Under the pieces are notes generated by a model. The model worked only from the letters and a program-made list of their open reading frames with translations, was not told the origin of the DNA and did not search any database. Positions 1 through 8,650 of a stretch of 64,000 nt of DNA are shown here, one piece after another. Where the stretch lies: assembly GCF_007625205.1 (NCBI RefSeq), contig NZ_VMNI01000017.1:39186-103185 (forward strand), written 5' to 3'. The number at the start of each line of letters is the position of its first letter. Position 1 is the first letter of the stretch. The translations under genes were made by a program, and so were the position numbers. The DNA is from Denitromonas ohlonensis (lineage in GTDB: Bacteria > Pseudomonadota > Gammaproteobacteria > Burkholderiales > Rhodocyclaceae).

Positions 1-576
1 GCCGCTGCGCCCTTGCCGCCGGTCGATCTTGCCGCCCGCCGTGCCAGCATGTCGGCCGGTGTGAGCGCACCCACCACCATCGAACCGACGCCGCCGGAGA
101 TTTCCTCCGACGCTGCCGCCTTCGTGCGCAAGGTCATGCCGCATGCTCAGGCGGCCAGCCGTGAAACCGGCATCCCGGCGCACTTCATGGTTGCTCAGGC
201 CGCGCTCGAAACCGGTTGGGGCAAGTACCAGTTGCGCGACGCCAGCGGTCAGCCCAGCCACAACCTCTTCAACATCAAGGCCGGCAGCAGTTGGGAGGGC
301 AAGACGGTATCGGTGGGCACCACCGAATACGTCAATGGCCGCCCGGTCACCGAGCAGGCCCGCTTCCGCGCCTACGGATCGTATGCCGAGTCCTTCCGCG
401 ACTACGCCCGCCTGATCGGCAACAGCCCGCGCTACGCCGATGTGGTGGGGCAGCAAGACGCCGCCGCCTTCGCCCGCGAGCTGCAAGCCGCCGGCTACGC
501 CACCGACCCGCGTTACGCCGAAAAACTCACCCGCATCATCACCGGCCCCACGCTGCGCGGCGCGTTGCCGGGCTGA
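1..576 (+). CDS. flgJ: Flagellar rod assembly protein / peptidoglycan hydrolase FlgJ (3' part; start lies outside the window)
   Basis: The frame is open from the first base, so only the last 191 residues are visible. They form a glucosaminidase-type (PF01832) muralytic domain. The stretch AQAALETGWGKYQ carries the expected catalytic Glu (codon 208-210), followed by NLFNIKAG and a YxSxAESFRDYARLI segment typical of FlgJ. In the family this domain opens the peptidoglycan for the growing rod in the periplasm, while the missing N-terminal half caps the rod. Its position just before flgK and flgL is the canonical flgJKL order. A 236-bp gap with its own sigma54-type promoter separates it from flgK, so flgKL need not depend on flgJ transcription. 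Confidence 0.95.
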   Translation, partial: AAAPLPPVDLAARRASMSAGVSAPTTIEPTPPEISSDAAAFVRKVMPHAQAASRETGIPAHFMVAQAALETGWGKYQLRDASGQPSHNLFNIKAGSSWEGKTVSVGTTEYVNGRPVTEQARFRAYGSYAESFRDYARLIGNSPRYADVVGQQDAAAFARELQAAGYATDPRYAEKLTRIITGPTLRGALPG

Positions 577-650
577 TTCCCTTGCTGGGTGCGGTATTGG
601 CCCTGACGTCCTTTGAATTGCTGAGTCTCTCCAGCGTTGCGATGACGTAG

Positions 651-724
651 GGTGGGCGGCTCGACGCCCACCATCGTGCCTCGCGATATGTGTTGTCGGG
701 TGGGCAGTGAGCGGCCCACCCGAC
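651..724. repeat. Pair of REP-like hairpins (GGTGGGC...GCCCACC)
   Basis: Two inverted repeats lie in the flgJ-flgK gap. The first has arms GGTGGGC (651-657) and GCCCACC (666-672). The second has 11-bp perfect arms at 695-705 and 714-724 (GTCGGGTGGGC and its complement). The arrangement GTAGGGTGGGC...GCCCACC looks like the paired REP/REPIN-type intergenic elements common in proteobacteria, and it resembles a second element at 31868-31958. It could also act as a weak terminator for flgJ, but no T-tract follows. Confidence 0.6.
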
Positions 725-757
725 GAGACTCATCCGTTTGTCGCCCAAGCTGTTAGC

Positions 758-772
758 TGGCATAAGTTTTGC
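758..772 (+). promoter_or_regulatory. Sigma54-type promoter for flgKL
   Basis: The sequence TGGCATAAGTTTTGC fits the sigma54 consensus TGGCAC-N5-TTGC. GG at 759-760 and GC at 771-772 are separated by exactly 10 bases. Transcription would start near 784, about 29 bases before the flgK start codon. Confidence 0.75.
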
Positions 773-812
773 GTTGTTCTGGTCGTAGAAGTCTTAGCGA
801 CGAGGAACTCCC

Positions 813-2750
813 ATGGCAGGCATGCTCAATATTGGCATCACAGGTCTGAACGCCGCCCAGGCGTGGTTGAACACGACCAGCCATAACATCTCCAACGCAT
901 CGACGCCCGGCTTCAGCCGGCAGACGGTTGGTCAGAGCACGCTGACCCCGGTGTTTTCCGGCGGTGGATTTTTTGGCCAGGGCACGCAGGTCGACTCGGT
1001 CAAGCGGGTGTACAGCCAGTTTCTCGAGAACCAGGTGCTCACCGCCGACACCCGCCGCGCCTCGCTGACGGCTTACGAAAGCCAGATTACGCAGATCGAC
1101 AATCTGCTCGCCGATCCGACCTCGGGCTTGTCGCCAGCGATTCAGAGTTTCTTCAATGGCGTTCAGGAAGTGGCGGCCAACCCGTCGAGCGTGCCCGCCC
1201 GGCAGGCGATGATCGCCTCGGGCGAATCGCTGGCCTCGCGGTTTCAGTATCTCGATAGCCGCCTGCGTGATATCGGCGAGGGCGTTGAGGGCGAAATTGC
1301 CAGCACCGTTTCTCAGATCAACGCCCACGCCAAGCAGCTGTCGGAGATCAATCAGCGCATCCTGGTGGCCGAGTCCGCGGGCTCAGGTACGCCGGCGAAC
1401 GACCTGCACGACTTGCGCGCCACGGTGCTGAGTGACCTGAACAAGCTCATTCAGGTGAGCACGGTGACCGAGAGCAATGGCTCGCTCAGCGTATTCATTG
1501 GTAGTGGACAGCCGCTGGTGATTGGCGGGCAGGTCACCACACTGAATACTTCACCGAGTGTCGACAATCCCGAAAAACTCGCGGTCGGCCTGCAATTGAT
1601 CGGCGGCGGATCGGTGCAGATGCCCGAGACGCTGCTCACTGGCGGCTCGCTCGGCGGCCTGCTCGAGTTTCGTCGTGATTCGCTTGAGAGCGCCAAGAGC
1701 CAGCTCGGCCTGATTGCCGTTGGTTTGAGCGAGACCTTCAATGCTCAGCACAAGCTAGGGCAGGATCTGGACGGCGCGCTCGGCCTCGATTTCTTCAAGC
1801 CGCTCAGCCCAAGTACCCGTCCGCTCAACGGTGCGACCACCGCACCGACGGTGGCCTTTGGCAACGTGGCGAATCTTACCGGCGACAATTACCGCCTCAC
1901 CTACACCAACACGACGGGCGCCTACACGCTGGTCAATGCGCGTACCGGGGCGAGTGTCGCTTCGGCCGCCAGCGTGGGGCTGACCATCACCCCGCCGGGA
2001 ACGACGGTCAGCGGGGAAGAGTTCATCATCGAGCCGACCCGCGAGGCCGGTGCCAACATCAGTGTCGGTATTGGCGATACCCGACTGGTGGCGGCGGCCG
2101 GGCCAGTGCGTGCTCAGGTCGCCGGCAACAATACCGGAACGGCCACCGTAAGCAGCGTGACGGTGACCAGCACGGCCGGCTTTGCCACCGCCTCGCCGCA
2201 CATCGGCGCGCACACCTTGCAGTTCAATGGCGTGACCAACCAATATGATGTGCGCGATGCCGGCAATACGCTGATCGGCAGCATCGCTTTCAACCCGGCC
2301 ACCGACTCGGCGGGGGTGACGCGGACCTTGCCCGGCGCACTGGGGGGTATCGATATCAAATTGGCCGGTGTGCCGGTCACCGGTGATCGCATCACGCTCG
2401 AAAGCAACACCGATGGCGTCGCCGACAATACCAACGCCGTGGCATTGAGCAATCTGCAGACGGCGAAGACCTTGCTCGCCTCGGGCGGGTCCGCGACGGC
2501 CAGTTATCAGTCCACGTATTCAAATCTGGTCAGCAATGTGGGCAACAAGACCAGTGAAGTGAAAGTCAGCCGTGCCGCACAAGACACGCTTGTCGGCCAG
2601 GCCACGGCCAGCCGCGAAGCACTCTCAGGCGTGAATCTCGACGAAGAAGCCGCGAACCTGATCCGCTACCAGCAGGCCTACCAGGCCTCGGCACGGGTGA
2701 TGTCGATCGCGTCCAGCTTGTTCGACGAAATTCTCTCCATCGCGCGCTAA
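813..2750 (+). CDS. flgK: Flagellar hook-associated protein 1 (FlgK)
   Basis: This 645-residue protein starts at ATG 813 after GAGGAAC. The N-terminus (MAGMLNIGITGLNAAQAWL, then HNISNASTPGFSRQ) is the conserved D0/D1 helical region of rod/hook/HAP proteins. The C-terminus (LDEEAANLIRYQQAYQASAR...) is the matching C-terminal helix. The middle, about residues 300-550, is Thr/Ala/Gly-rich and variable, as expected for the exposed domains. FlgK forms the first ring of the junction between hook and filament after export through the type III gate. It is followed by flgL after 25 bp and is very probably cotranscribed with it from the sigma54 promoter at 758. Confidence 0.97.
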   Translation: MAGMLNIGITGLNAAQAWLNTTSHNISNASTPGFSRQTVGQSTLTPVFSGGGFFGQGTQVDSVKRVYSQFLENQVLTADTRRASLTAYESQITQIDNLLADPTSGLSPAIQSFFNGVQEVAANPSSVPARQAMIASGESLASRFQYLDSRLRDIGEGVEGEIASTVSQINAHAKQLSEINQRILVAESAGSGTPANDLHDLRATVLSDLNKLIQVSTVTESNGSLSVFIGSGQPLVIGGQVTTLNTSPSVDNPEKLAVGLQLIGGGSVQMPETLLTGGSLGGLLEFRRDSLESAKSQLGLIAVGLSETFNAQHKLGQDLDGALGLDFFKPLSPSTRPLNGATTAPTVAFGNVANLTGDNYRLTYTNTTGAYTLVNARTGASVASAASVGLTITPPGTTVSGEEFIIEPTREAGANISVGIGDTRLVAAAGPVRAQVAGNNTGTATVSSVTVTSTAGFATASPHIGAHTLQFNGVTNQYDVRDAGNTLIGSIAFNPATDSAGVTRTLPGALGGIDIKLAGVPVTGDRITLESNTDGVADNTNAVALSNLQTAKTLLASGGSATASYQSTYSNLVSNVGNKTSEVKVSRAAQDTLVGQATASREALSGVNLDEEAANLIRYQQAYQASARVMSIASSLFDEILSIAR

Positions 2751-2775
2751 GGCAGCGAAAAGAAGGAGCCCGATC

Positions 2776-3939
2776 ATGCGAATCAGTACCGGTATGCTCT
2801 ACCAGACCGGCGTCAACACCATCCAGAAGCAGACCGCGCAGATGCTGCAGACTCAGCAGCAGGTGGCGACCGGCCGGCGCATCATCGCCCCCTCGGACGA
2901 CCCGATTGCCTCGGCGCGTGCGCTGGAGATCTCCCAGGCCCAAGGCATCAACGCCCAGCAGCAGGTCAACCAGGGCTACGCCAAGGATTCGCTCGGTCTG
3001 CTCGAGAACAAGCTGGCGGCCGTCGAAGAGCTGATCATTCACACCCGCACCCGCGCGGTCGAAGCGGGCAACGGCACTTACGCGCCCAGTGAGCTCAAGT
3101 CCTTGGCCATCGACGTGCGCGCCAGCTTCGATTCCATGCTGGCCTTGGCCAATAGCCAGAACGGGCAGGGCGAATACCTGTTCTCGGGCTACCAGGCCGA
3201 TGTTCAGCCCTATGTCGGCACGCTCGACGGCGTCAGCTATCAGGGCGACCAGGGGCAGCGCACCTTGCAAGTGTCGCCCTCGCGGCTCATGCCGGTTAAC
3301 AACGCCGGCAGCGACGTATTCAATTCCGTGCGGCAAGACCCCGGCAAGTTCTTTGCCGTGCCGGTCGCGCCCAATGGCGGCACGGGGCATATCGCCGAGG
3401 CACAAACCACGGGCACCTACACCGGCACCCGCTACGACATCCAGTGGGACGGCACCAACTACAATGTCACCGACGCTGATACCGGCGCCGCCGTGGTCAG
3501 CCAGAGCGGTCCCACGCTCACCTTTGGCGCCGTGCAGCTTGAAATGGGCGGCACGCCCAACGCAGGCGACAGTTTTGAAGTCGGCCCGCGCGCCAATGTC
3601 TTCAATATGTACACCAACATGGTTCGCGCGCTCGAAAACCCGTCGACCACCGTTGGCATCCAGGGCGCCGTCGCGCAGGCCATCGAAGGCATGGACCGCA
3701 GCCTCGATCAGGTCCTTGTGGTGCGCGCCTCGGTCGGCTCGCGCATGGTCGAGCTGTCCACGCTCGAATCGGTGGGTAGTGATCTGGACATTCAATACAC
3801 CCAGACGCTCTCGCGCCTGCAGGATGTCGACTATGCCGAGGCGGTGAGCAACCTCACCTTGCAACAGACTTACCTGCAAGCCTCGCAGCAGTCCTTCCTG
3901 CGCATCAACCAGCTCAGCCTCTTCAACTACCTCAGCTGA
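2776..3939 (+). CDS. flgL: Flagellar hook-associated protein 3 (FlgL)
   Basis: 387 residues, with AAGGAG about 7 bases before ATG 2776. The N-terminal MRISTGMLYQ, the flagellin-like QVATGRRIIAPSDDP and the C-terminal helix ending in SFLRINQLSLFNYLS identify FlgL, the second junction protein on which the filament is built. A Gly/Thr-rich insert at about residues 190-290 makes it longer than the roughly 315 residues of enterobacterial FlgL. That length is common in Rhodocyclales-like proteins. The stop codon is one base from the start of the following lipoprotein gene, so the two may be transcribed together. Confidence 0.97.
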   Translation: MRISTGMLYQTGVNTIQKQTAQMLQTQQQVATGRRIIAPSDDPIASARALEISQAQGINAQQQVNQGYAKDSLGLLENKLAAVEELIIHTRTRAVEAGNGTYAPSELKSLAIDVRASFDSMLALANSQNGQGEYLFSGYQADVQPYVGTLDGVSYQGDQGQRTLQVSPSRLMPVNNAGSDVFNSVRQDPGKFFAVPVAPNGGTGHIAEAQTTGTYTGTRYDIQWDGTNYNVTDADTGAAVVSQSGPTLTFGAVQLEMGGTPNAGDSFEVGPRANVFNMYTNMVRALENPSTTVGIQGAVAQAIEGMDRSLDQVLVVRASVGSRMVELSTLESVGSDLDIQYTQTLSRLQDVDYAEAVSNLTLQQTYLQASQQSFLRINQLSLFNYLS

Positions 3940-3940
3940 C

Positions 3941-4411
3941 ATGCGCGCCGCCCGCCCACTCCTCGCCATCACCGCGCTTGTTGTCGCAGGTTGCAGCAGC
4001 ATCCCCAACCCCAGCCTCGGCGAAGGCCCCAGCACCCAATGGCTGCTCGCGCCGGCTGCCGCCATCACCGTGATCGAGAGCGGCTACACCACCAATGCGC
4101 ACATCGCCGGTATGGTCGCCGGCTGGGCGCTGCTTGACCCGCTCGCGCCCAACTGGCAGATCCAGGCCACCCGCATCGATGAGCGCAATGTGCGCTTCCG
4201 TCTCCAGCACAAACTCCTGCACACCGGCGGCGAAGGCGAAGCCCGTCAGGTGCTCCGCCGCAACGCGGAGCGCATCACGCAGGAAGAAGGCTTCAGCGAA
4301 TACGAGATCGTTCGCCTCGAGGAAGGCGTTGATTCCACGCGCCCCTTCGCGCGCCGCACGATGGTGGCGGATGTGCGAATGCTCAGGGGCCGGTCGCTGC
4401 CGGGTCTGTAG
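3941..4411 (+). CDS. Putative lipoprotein of unknown function
   Basis: 156 residues. The N-terminus MRAARPLLAITALVVAGCSS is a lipoprotein signal with lipobox VAGC (Cys18). The mature part contains a hydrophobic segment (AHIAGMVAGWALLDPL) followed by a charged region with many Arg/Glu residues. No enzymatic motif is recognised. The start codon lies one base after the flgL stop, with no clear own ribosome binding site, which suggests translational coupling. Despite this position I see no known flagellar domain, so a role in flagellar assembly is only a guess from context. Secretion as a lipoprotein is well supported; the function is not. Confidence 0.75.
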   Translation: MRAARPLLAITALVVAGCSSIPNPSLGEGPSTQWLLAPAAAITVIESGYTTNAHIAGMVAGWALLDPLAPNWQIQATRIDERNVRFRLQHKLLHTGGEGEARQVLRRNAERITQEEGFSEYEIVRLEEGVDSTRPFARRTMVADVRMLRGRSLPGL

Positions 4412-4626
4412 AGGCGGGGCATCAACCGTCTAGATGCCTCACATCCATCGGTGATCCCGGTGGGGGTGTCGCCTGGCCCTATTTACGCATTTTGTGCCGA
4501 GTAGTGGCGGCGGTTTCAATCGGCACAGACATCCGCCGCCGGCGTGATTCAACGCGCCGATAGTGCTTTACTCCGTCGGCGCGAGCGTCGAACATATCCG
4601 GCTTTTGCGGGTAAGGCACTGCAGCG

Positions 4627-5028
4627 ATGAAAAACTCCCCGGTTCTGATGATGTGGCTGACGCTCCTCTGTGCGTCGGTGCAGGCGGCAGACATGGATGC
4701 GTTTTTCGCCAACGCGAAGAACGAGAAAGGGTTTGCGGCCTCGACAGCGGCAGGGCAGGTTGTCGCGGGACGTCAGCGCATCATGGCGGCGTGCGCCGAG
4801 GCGAAAACAAAGAATCCGGCGGCGGACTGTGCGTGTGTCGAGCGCGAGTTGGGGCAGGTGTCTGATCGCACGTTCTATTATGAAAGCGTGCTGGCGTATC
4901 AAGCGTACCGGGAGAAGGTCGAGGCGCTTGAGGCGGATGACCAGGCGCGGTATGCGCAACTCAAGCAACAGCATGCGCAGCGGTTGAGTTTGTCGCGCCG
5001 TCTCGAGACGGCGTGTGGAAAGTTCTGA
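4627..5028 (+). CDS. Small secreted protein of unknown function
   Basis: 133 residues. A classical signal peptide (MKNSPVLMMWLTLLCASVQA, cleavage before ADMDAF) is followed by a mainly helical, charged mature domain. The mature part has four cysteines (in AACAEAK, DCACVE and TACGK), which could form two disulfide bonds in the periplasm. The start ATG 4627 has a weak upstream signal (GCAGCG). A 215-bp gap without coding potential precedes it. No family was recognised. The gene looks real because the signal peptide and cysteine spacing are intact, but nothing in the neighbourhood indicates its job. Confidence 0.65.
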   Translation: MKNSPVLMMWLTLLCASVQAADMDAFFANAKNEKGFAASTAAGQVVAGRQRIMAACAEAKTKNPAADCACVERELGQVSDRTFYYESVLAYQAYREKVEALEADDQARYAQLKQQHAQRLSLSRRLETACGKF

Positions 5029-5061
5029 TCTGCCCGGTGGGCGGCGTTTGATAGGGCGGCG

Positions 5062-5277
5062 ATGATGCGCGATGTAGTGATTACCGTGGAGCCGGTTGAG
5101 CTCTACAAGATTCTGAAATTCGAAGGCCTGGTGGGCAGTGGCGGTGAAGCGAAGACGGCCGTGGCCGAGGGCCTGGTGCGGGTCAATGGCGAGGTGGAAA
5201 CCCGCAAGCGCCGGCAGATCGTGGCTGGCGATGTGTTGGGCTTTGCCGGCGAGACGATTCGCATTGTGCGGGCTTGA
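5062..5277 (+). CDS. S4-domain RNA-binding protein, YbcJ-like
   Basis: 71 residues, almost entirely one S4 fold: ELYKILKFEGLVGSGGEAKTAVAEG followed by VRVNGEVETRKRRQIVAGD, the usual S4 loop that binds structured RNA. Length and sequence match the stand-alone YbcJ family, whose role is thought to concern RNA or ribosome biology but is poorly defined. The start may be either of two adjacent ATG codons (5062 or 5065). It lies 9 bp before the UPF0178 gene, so the two probably form a small operon. Confidence 0.88.
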   Translation: MMRDVVITVEPVELYKILKFEGLVGSGGEAKTAVAEGLVRVNGEVETRKRRQIVAGDVLGFAGETIRIVRA

Positions 5278-5286
5278 GGCGTGACG

Positions 5287-5742
5287 ATGCAGATATGGGT
5301 TGATGCCGATGCCTGTCCGGTGGTGATCAAGGATATCCTGTTCCGGGCGGCGGATCGCGCCAAGGTGATGACCACGCTGGTGGCCAACCAGATGGTGCGG
5401 GTGCCGCCCTCGCGGTTTATCAAGATGGTGCAGGTGTCATCGGGCTTTGATGTGGCCGACAACGAGATTGTGAAGCGTCTTGAGCCCGGCGATCTGGTGA
5501 TTACCGCCGACATTCCGCTGGCGGCGGATGTGATCGAGAAGGGTGGCCATGCGCTGAACCCGCGCGGCGAGTTTTACTCGGCCGAGAATATCCGCTCGCT
5601 GCTGAACATGCGCGACTTCATGGACACGCTGCGCTCCAGCGGTGTCGATACCGGCGGGCCGCCGGCCTTCAGCCTGAGCGATCGCAAGGCCTTTGCCAGC
5701 CATCTGGATCGCTTTCTGGCGCGCCACGCGCCGCGCAGCTGA
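5287..5742 (+). CDS. UPF0178 / DUF188 family protein (YaiI/YqxD-like)
   Basis: About 151 residues from ATG 5287. This start is preferred over an in-frame GTG at 5281 because GAGG lies at a better distance from it. The N-terminus [16 protein letters not shown] contains the DADACPV signature, and [13 protein letters not shown] and [11 protein letters not shown] are further family motifs that place it in a PIN-like fold with clustered acidic residues. The family is widespread and uncharacterised, with a nuclease-like activity suspected from the fold only. It is downstream of and close to the S4-domain gene. The convergent TRAP permease gene ends 3 bp after it. Confidence 0.93.
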   Translation: MQIWVDADACPVVIKDILFRAADRAKVMTTLVANQMVRVPPSRFIKMVQVSSGFDVADNEIVKRLEPGDLVITADIPLAADVIEKGGHALNPRGEFYSAENIRSLLNMRDFMDTLRSSGVDTGGPPAFSLSDRKAFASHLDRFLARHAPRS

Positions 5743-5744
5743 AC

Positions 5745-8354
5745 TCAGGCCGCCGGCGCCTCGGCCGCGCGTTCGGCCAGCGCCGTGCGGCGTCGTTGTT
5801 GCTGGCGTATCACCCAGCCGATGAGCGCCAGCGCCGGCAGGAACATCCACTCCTGCGCCGGGCGGTCGCTCGGCACTTCGACCGCATCAATCCGAAAACC
5901 GCTTTGAATGCCGAGTTTGGCGGCCTGGCTGCCAAACGCGACGCGCGTGATGGTGAAGCCGGTGTCGCTGATCACCGTGCCCACGCCGCTGTCGGCGAGA
6001 CGTCGGGTGGCGCTGGCGGCCGGTTTGCCCAGCGGTAGCAGTACGCCGCGCTCAACCTCGTCGCCTTCAATCGTGGTGCCGCTCAGGAACACCCGCATCT
6101 GCGCGTTGGGCGGCGCATTGACGATGGCCGCTTCGGCCTCGGCGCCGATGAGTTGTTTGTAGGGCGCGATGAGCGGGTCCATGAACATGCCGGGGTTGAA
6201 CAGCATAAACACCGCCAGCAGCATGATCAGCCGTTCGCGCCCGGTGCTCTTGATCAGCAGCCAGCCCTGATTCACCGAAATGAAGGCGAAGCCCGCCAGC
6301 GTGGCGCTGCCGAGGGTGAGCAGCGTATGCCCCACGCCTTCGACGCCGATCAGCAGCAGCTTGGGGTTGAGCACGAACATGAAGGGGATCAGCACCATGC
6401 GCATGGAGTAGCGGAAGGCTTGCATGCCGGTCTTGATCGGGTCGGTGAGGGCGATGCTCGCCGCCGCGTAAGAGGCCAGCCCCACCGGCGGGGTGATGTC
6501 GGCCATCAAGCCAAAATAGAACACGAACAGGTGGGCGGCGATCAGCGGCACCAGCAGGCCGTTCTGCGCGCCGAGCGCGACGATCACCGGCGCCATCAGC
6601 GACGACACCACGATGTAGTTGGCGGTGGTCGGCAAACCCATGCCGAGCACCAGGCAGATCAGCGCGACCAGCACCAGCATGAGGATGATGTTGCCGCCCG
6701 ACAGCGCGGTGACCAGATCGGTCATCACCAGACCGATGCCGGTGAGCGTGACGGTGCCGACGATGATGCCGGCGGTGGCCGTGGCGATGGCCACGGTGAC
6801 CATGTTGCGCGCGCCGGCGGCCATGCCGTCGACCAGATCCTGTGCGCCGCGCCAGGCCGAGGCACGGATGCTGCCTTCGCCCCGAAACCACGTTAGCAGC
6901 GGGCGCTGGGTGAGCACGATGAAGGCCAGGAACAGCACGGCCCAGAAGGCCGCCCGGGTGGGCGAGAGTTGTTCGATGACGAGGTTCCACACCAGCGCGC
7001 CCACCGGCAGCAGAAAGTGCAGCCCCGAGCGCAGCGTCGGGCCGAAGGCGGGCAGGGCGGTGATCGGTGCGTCGGCCGACTCGTCGGTGCGGATGTGCGG
7101 CGCGCTGATGCGCAGCAGCACCACATAGGCGACCAGCATGAGCGCGGCAACGACGGCAAACGAGATCTGCGGCAGCACTGCGTGCACCGCCGCACCGGCG
7201 ACGGTGACGAAGGCCAGCGTGCCGGCCAGGCCGATGACGCCCAGCGAGATGTTGGCCAAGGTGCGTTGCCAGCGTGGCGAGTGGCGCCGCGGCAGGCCGC
7301 GCATGTTGGCCTTTACCGCCTCGAGATGCACGATGTACATCAGCCCCAGGTAGGACACCAAGGCCGAAATGAGTGCGTGTTTGAGTACCTGCACATAGGG
7401 TACGCCGACATACTCGACCATCAGGAAGGCGGCCGCGCCCATGACGGGCGGCATCACCTGGCCGTTGACCGAGGCGGCCACTTCGATGGCCGCGGCCTTC
7501 TCGGCCGAATAGCCGACACGCTTGATGAGCGGAATCGTGAGTGGCCCGGTGGTCACCACATTGGTGATCGACGAGCCGGAGATCAACCCCGTGGCCGCCG
7601 ACGCGACCACCGCCGCCTTGGCCGGTCCGCCGCGTAAATGGCCGAGCATGGCCACCGCGCTGCGGATGAAGTAGCTGCCGGCGCCCGCCGTTTCGAGTAG
7701 CGCGCCAAACAGCACAAACAAGAAAATGAAGCCGGCCGACACCCCCAGCGCGACGCCGAACACGCCCTCGGTGCCCAGCCACAGGTGGCCCATGGTGTGG
7801 CTGAACGAGGCGCCTTTGTGGGCGATCAGATCGGGCATCTGCTCGCCGAAGAAGATGTAGATGAGCAGCGTCAGCGCCAGCCCGACCATGGGCAGGCCGA
7901 GCACGCGGCGGGTCGCCTCTAGCAGCAGCGTGAGGCCGATGGCGGCGGTACCCACTTCGATTGCCGAGGGATTGCCGACGTGTTCGCTGACCGACTCATA
8001 AAACAGCGCCAGGTAGCCCGCGCTGAGTGCCGCCAGTGTGGCAAGTACGATGTCGGCCCGCGGAATGTCCGGGCGGCGCTCGCGCCGGAGCACCGGGTAG
8101 GCGAGCAGCGCCAGAAAGACCGCAAAGGCCAGGTGCAGCGAGCGGATGCGCGCCTCGTTGAACACACCCACCCCCAGCCATTCGGGCAGCGGTGAGGCCA
8201 CCCAGAGCTGAAACACCGACCACGCCAGCCCGGTGAGCGCGAGCACATGCGCCATGCGCCCGGCTGGCACGCGCAGACCCATGGCGACGTTGGCCGCGCG
8301 GAGGCGTGGTGTGGTCGTGCCTGTTTCGGGGGTGTGCTCGTTTGCACCGTTCAT
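5745..8354 (-). CDS. TRAP transporter fused small/large permease (DctQM) with C-terminal DUF3394 domain
   Basis: About 869 residues if translation starts at ATG 8354, which has GGGAGA upstream. An earlier ATG at 8420 would add 22 residues but has no usable ribosome binding site. The N-terminal part holds a DctQ-like four-helix region, and the long central part a DctM-like permease with many membrane spans (ASAATGLISGSSITNVVTTG and VLGMGLPTTANYIVVSSLM are typical). The last 120 or so residues (RVAFGSQAAKLGIQSGFRID...) resemble the PDZ-like DUF3394 domain found at the end of this subgroup. Such fused permeases normally work with a periplasmic TAXI-type receptor. None is adjacent, so the substrate, often a carboxylate, remains open. 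Confidence 0.93.
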   Translation of the reverse strand: MNGANEHTPETGTTTPRLRAANVAMGLRVPAGRMAHVLALTGLAWSVFQLWVASPLPEWLGVGVFNEARIRSLHLAFAVFLALLAYPVLRRERRPDIPRADIVLATLAALSAGYLALFYESVSEHVGNPSAIEVGTAAIGLTLLLEATRRVLGLPMVGLALTLLIYIFFGEQMPDLIAHKGASFSHTMGHLWLGTEGVFGVALGVSAGFIFLFVLFGALLETAGAGSYFIRSAVAMLGHLRGGPAKAAVVASAATGLISGSSITNVVTTGPLTIPLIKRVGYSAEKAAAIEVAASVNGQVMPPVMGAAAFLMVEYVGVPYVQVLKHALISALVSYLGLMYIVHLEAVKANMRGLPRRHSPRWQRTLANISLGVIGLAGTLAFVTVAGAAVHAVLPQISFAVVAALMLVAYVVLLRISAPHIRTDESADAPITALPAFGPTLRSGLHFLLPVGALVWNLVIEQLSPTRAAFWAVLFLAFIVLTQRPLLTWFRGEGSIRASAWRGAQDLVDGMAAGARNMVTVAIATATAGIIVGTVTLTGIGLVMTDLVTALSGGNIILMLVLVALICLVLGMGLPTTANYIVVSSLMAPVIVALGAQNGLLVPLIAAHLFVFYFGLMADITPPVGLASYAAASIALTDPIKTGMQAFRYSMRMVLIPFMFVLNPKLLLIGVEGVGHTLLTLGSATLAGFAFISVNQGWLLIKSTGRERLIMLLAVFMLFNPGMFMDPLIAPYKQLIGAEAEAAIVNAPPNAQMRVFLSGTTIEGDEVERGVLLPLGKPAASATRRLADSGVGTVISDTGFTITRVAFGSQAAKLGIQSGFRIDAVEVPSDRPAQEWMFLPALALIGWVIRQQQRRRTALAERAAEAPAA

Positions 8355-8650
8355 TTGCGTGCTTGTCTCCCTCGGTGGGGCGGTCTGCGCCGCTTCCCGG
8401 GTGTTGCCTGTCGGCAACATCCTTGTGTCGGACCAGTATCTTTGGCTGATCAGGGGTGGGTCAAGGGGGATATGTCAGAGCCTGTGGCGTCTACGCCCGT
8501 CGGGCGGCCGACCGGCGTGGCAAGGTGTTGTTCGCCGTGTGCGCAGGTCATGCCACAGCGCAACACGATGCGCCAAGTGCGTGTAAGCCTGCTGCGTCGA
8601 CGCCGGTCTACCGGAAGAGGTGCAAGTCGCACCGAAGGGGAGGTGGGTTT
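8355..8650. other. Divergent intergenic region with a structured leader
   Basis: About 296 bp between the divergent TRAP permease and DUF302 genes. Close to the DUF302 start are two perfect small hairpins: CCGGT-CT-ACCGG (8603-8614) and GGTGC-AAGTC-GCACC (8619-8633). The ribosome binding site GGGGAGG (8637-8643) follows directly. This gives the mRNA a structured leader that could mask the site. I recognise no named riboswitch, and no convincing promoter could be fixed. Confidence 0.4.

Noticed and set aside
2566..4068. A 500-codon open frame on the minus strand across the end of flgK, flgL and the lipoprotein gene
   Set aside because: It is antisense to well-recognised genes, has no family motifs, and is explained by the high GC third-position bias.
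8600..8650. Possible cobalamin riboswitch before the DUF302 gene
   Set aside because: Only a short GGTGCAAGTC-like piece fits; the conserved 3' core and upstream elements are missing.
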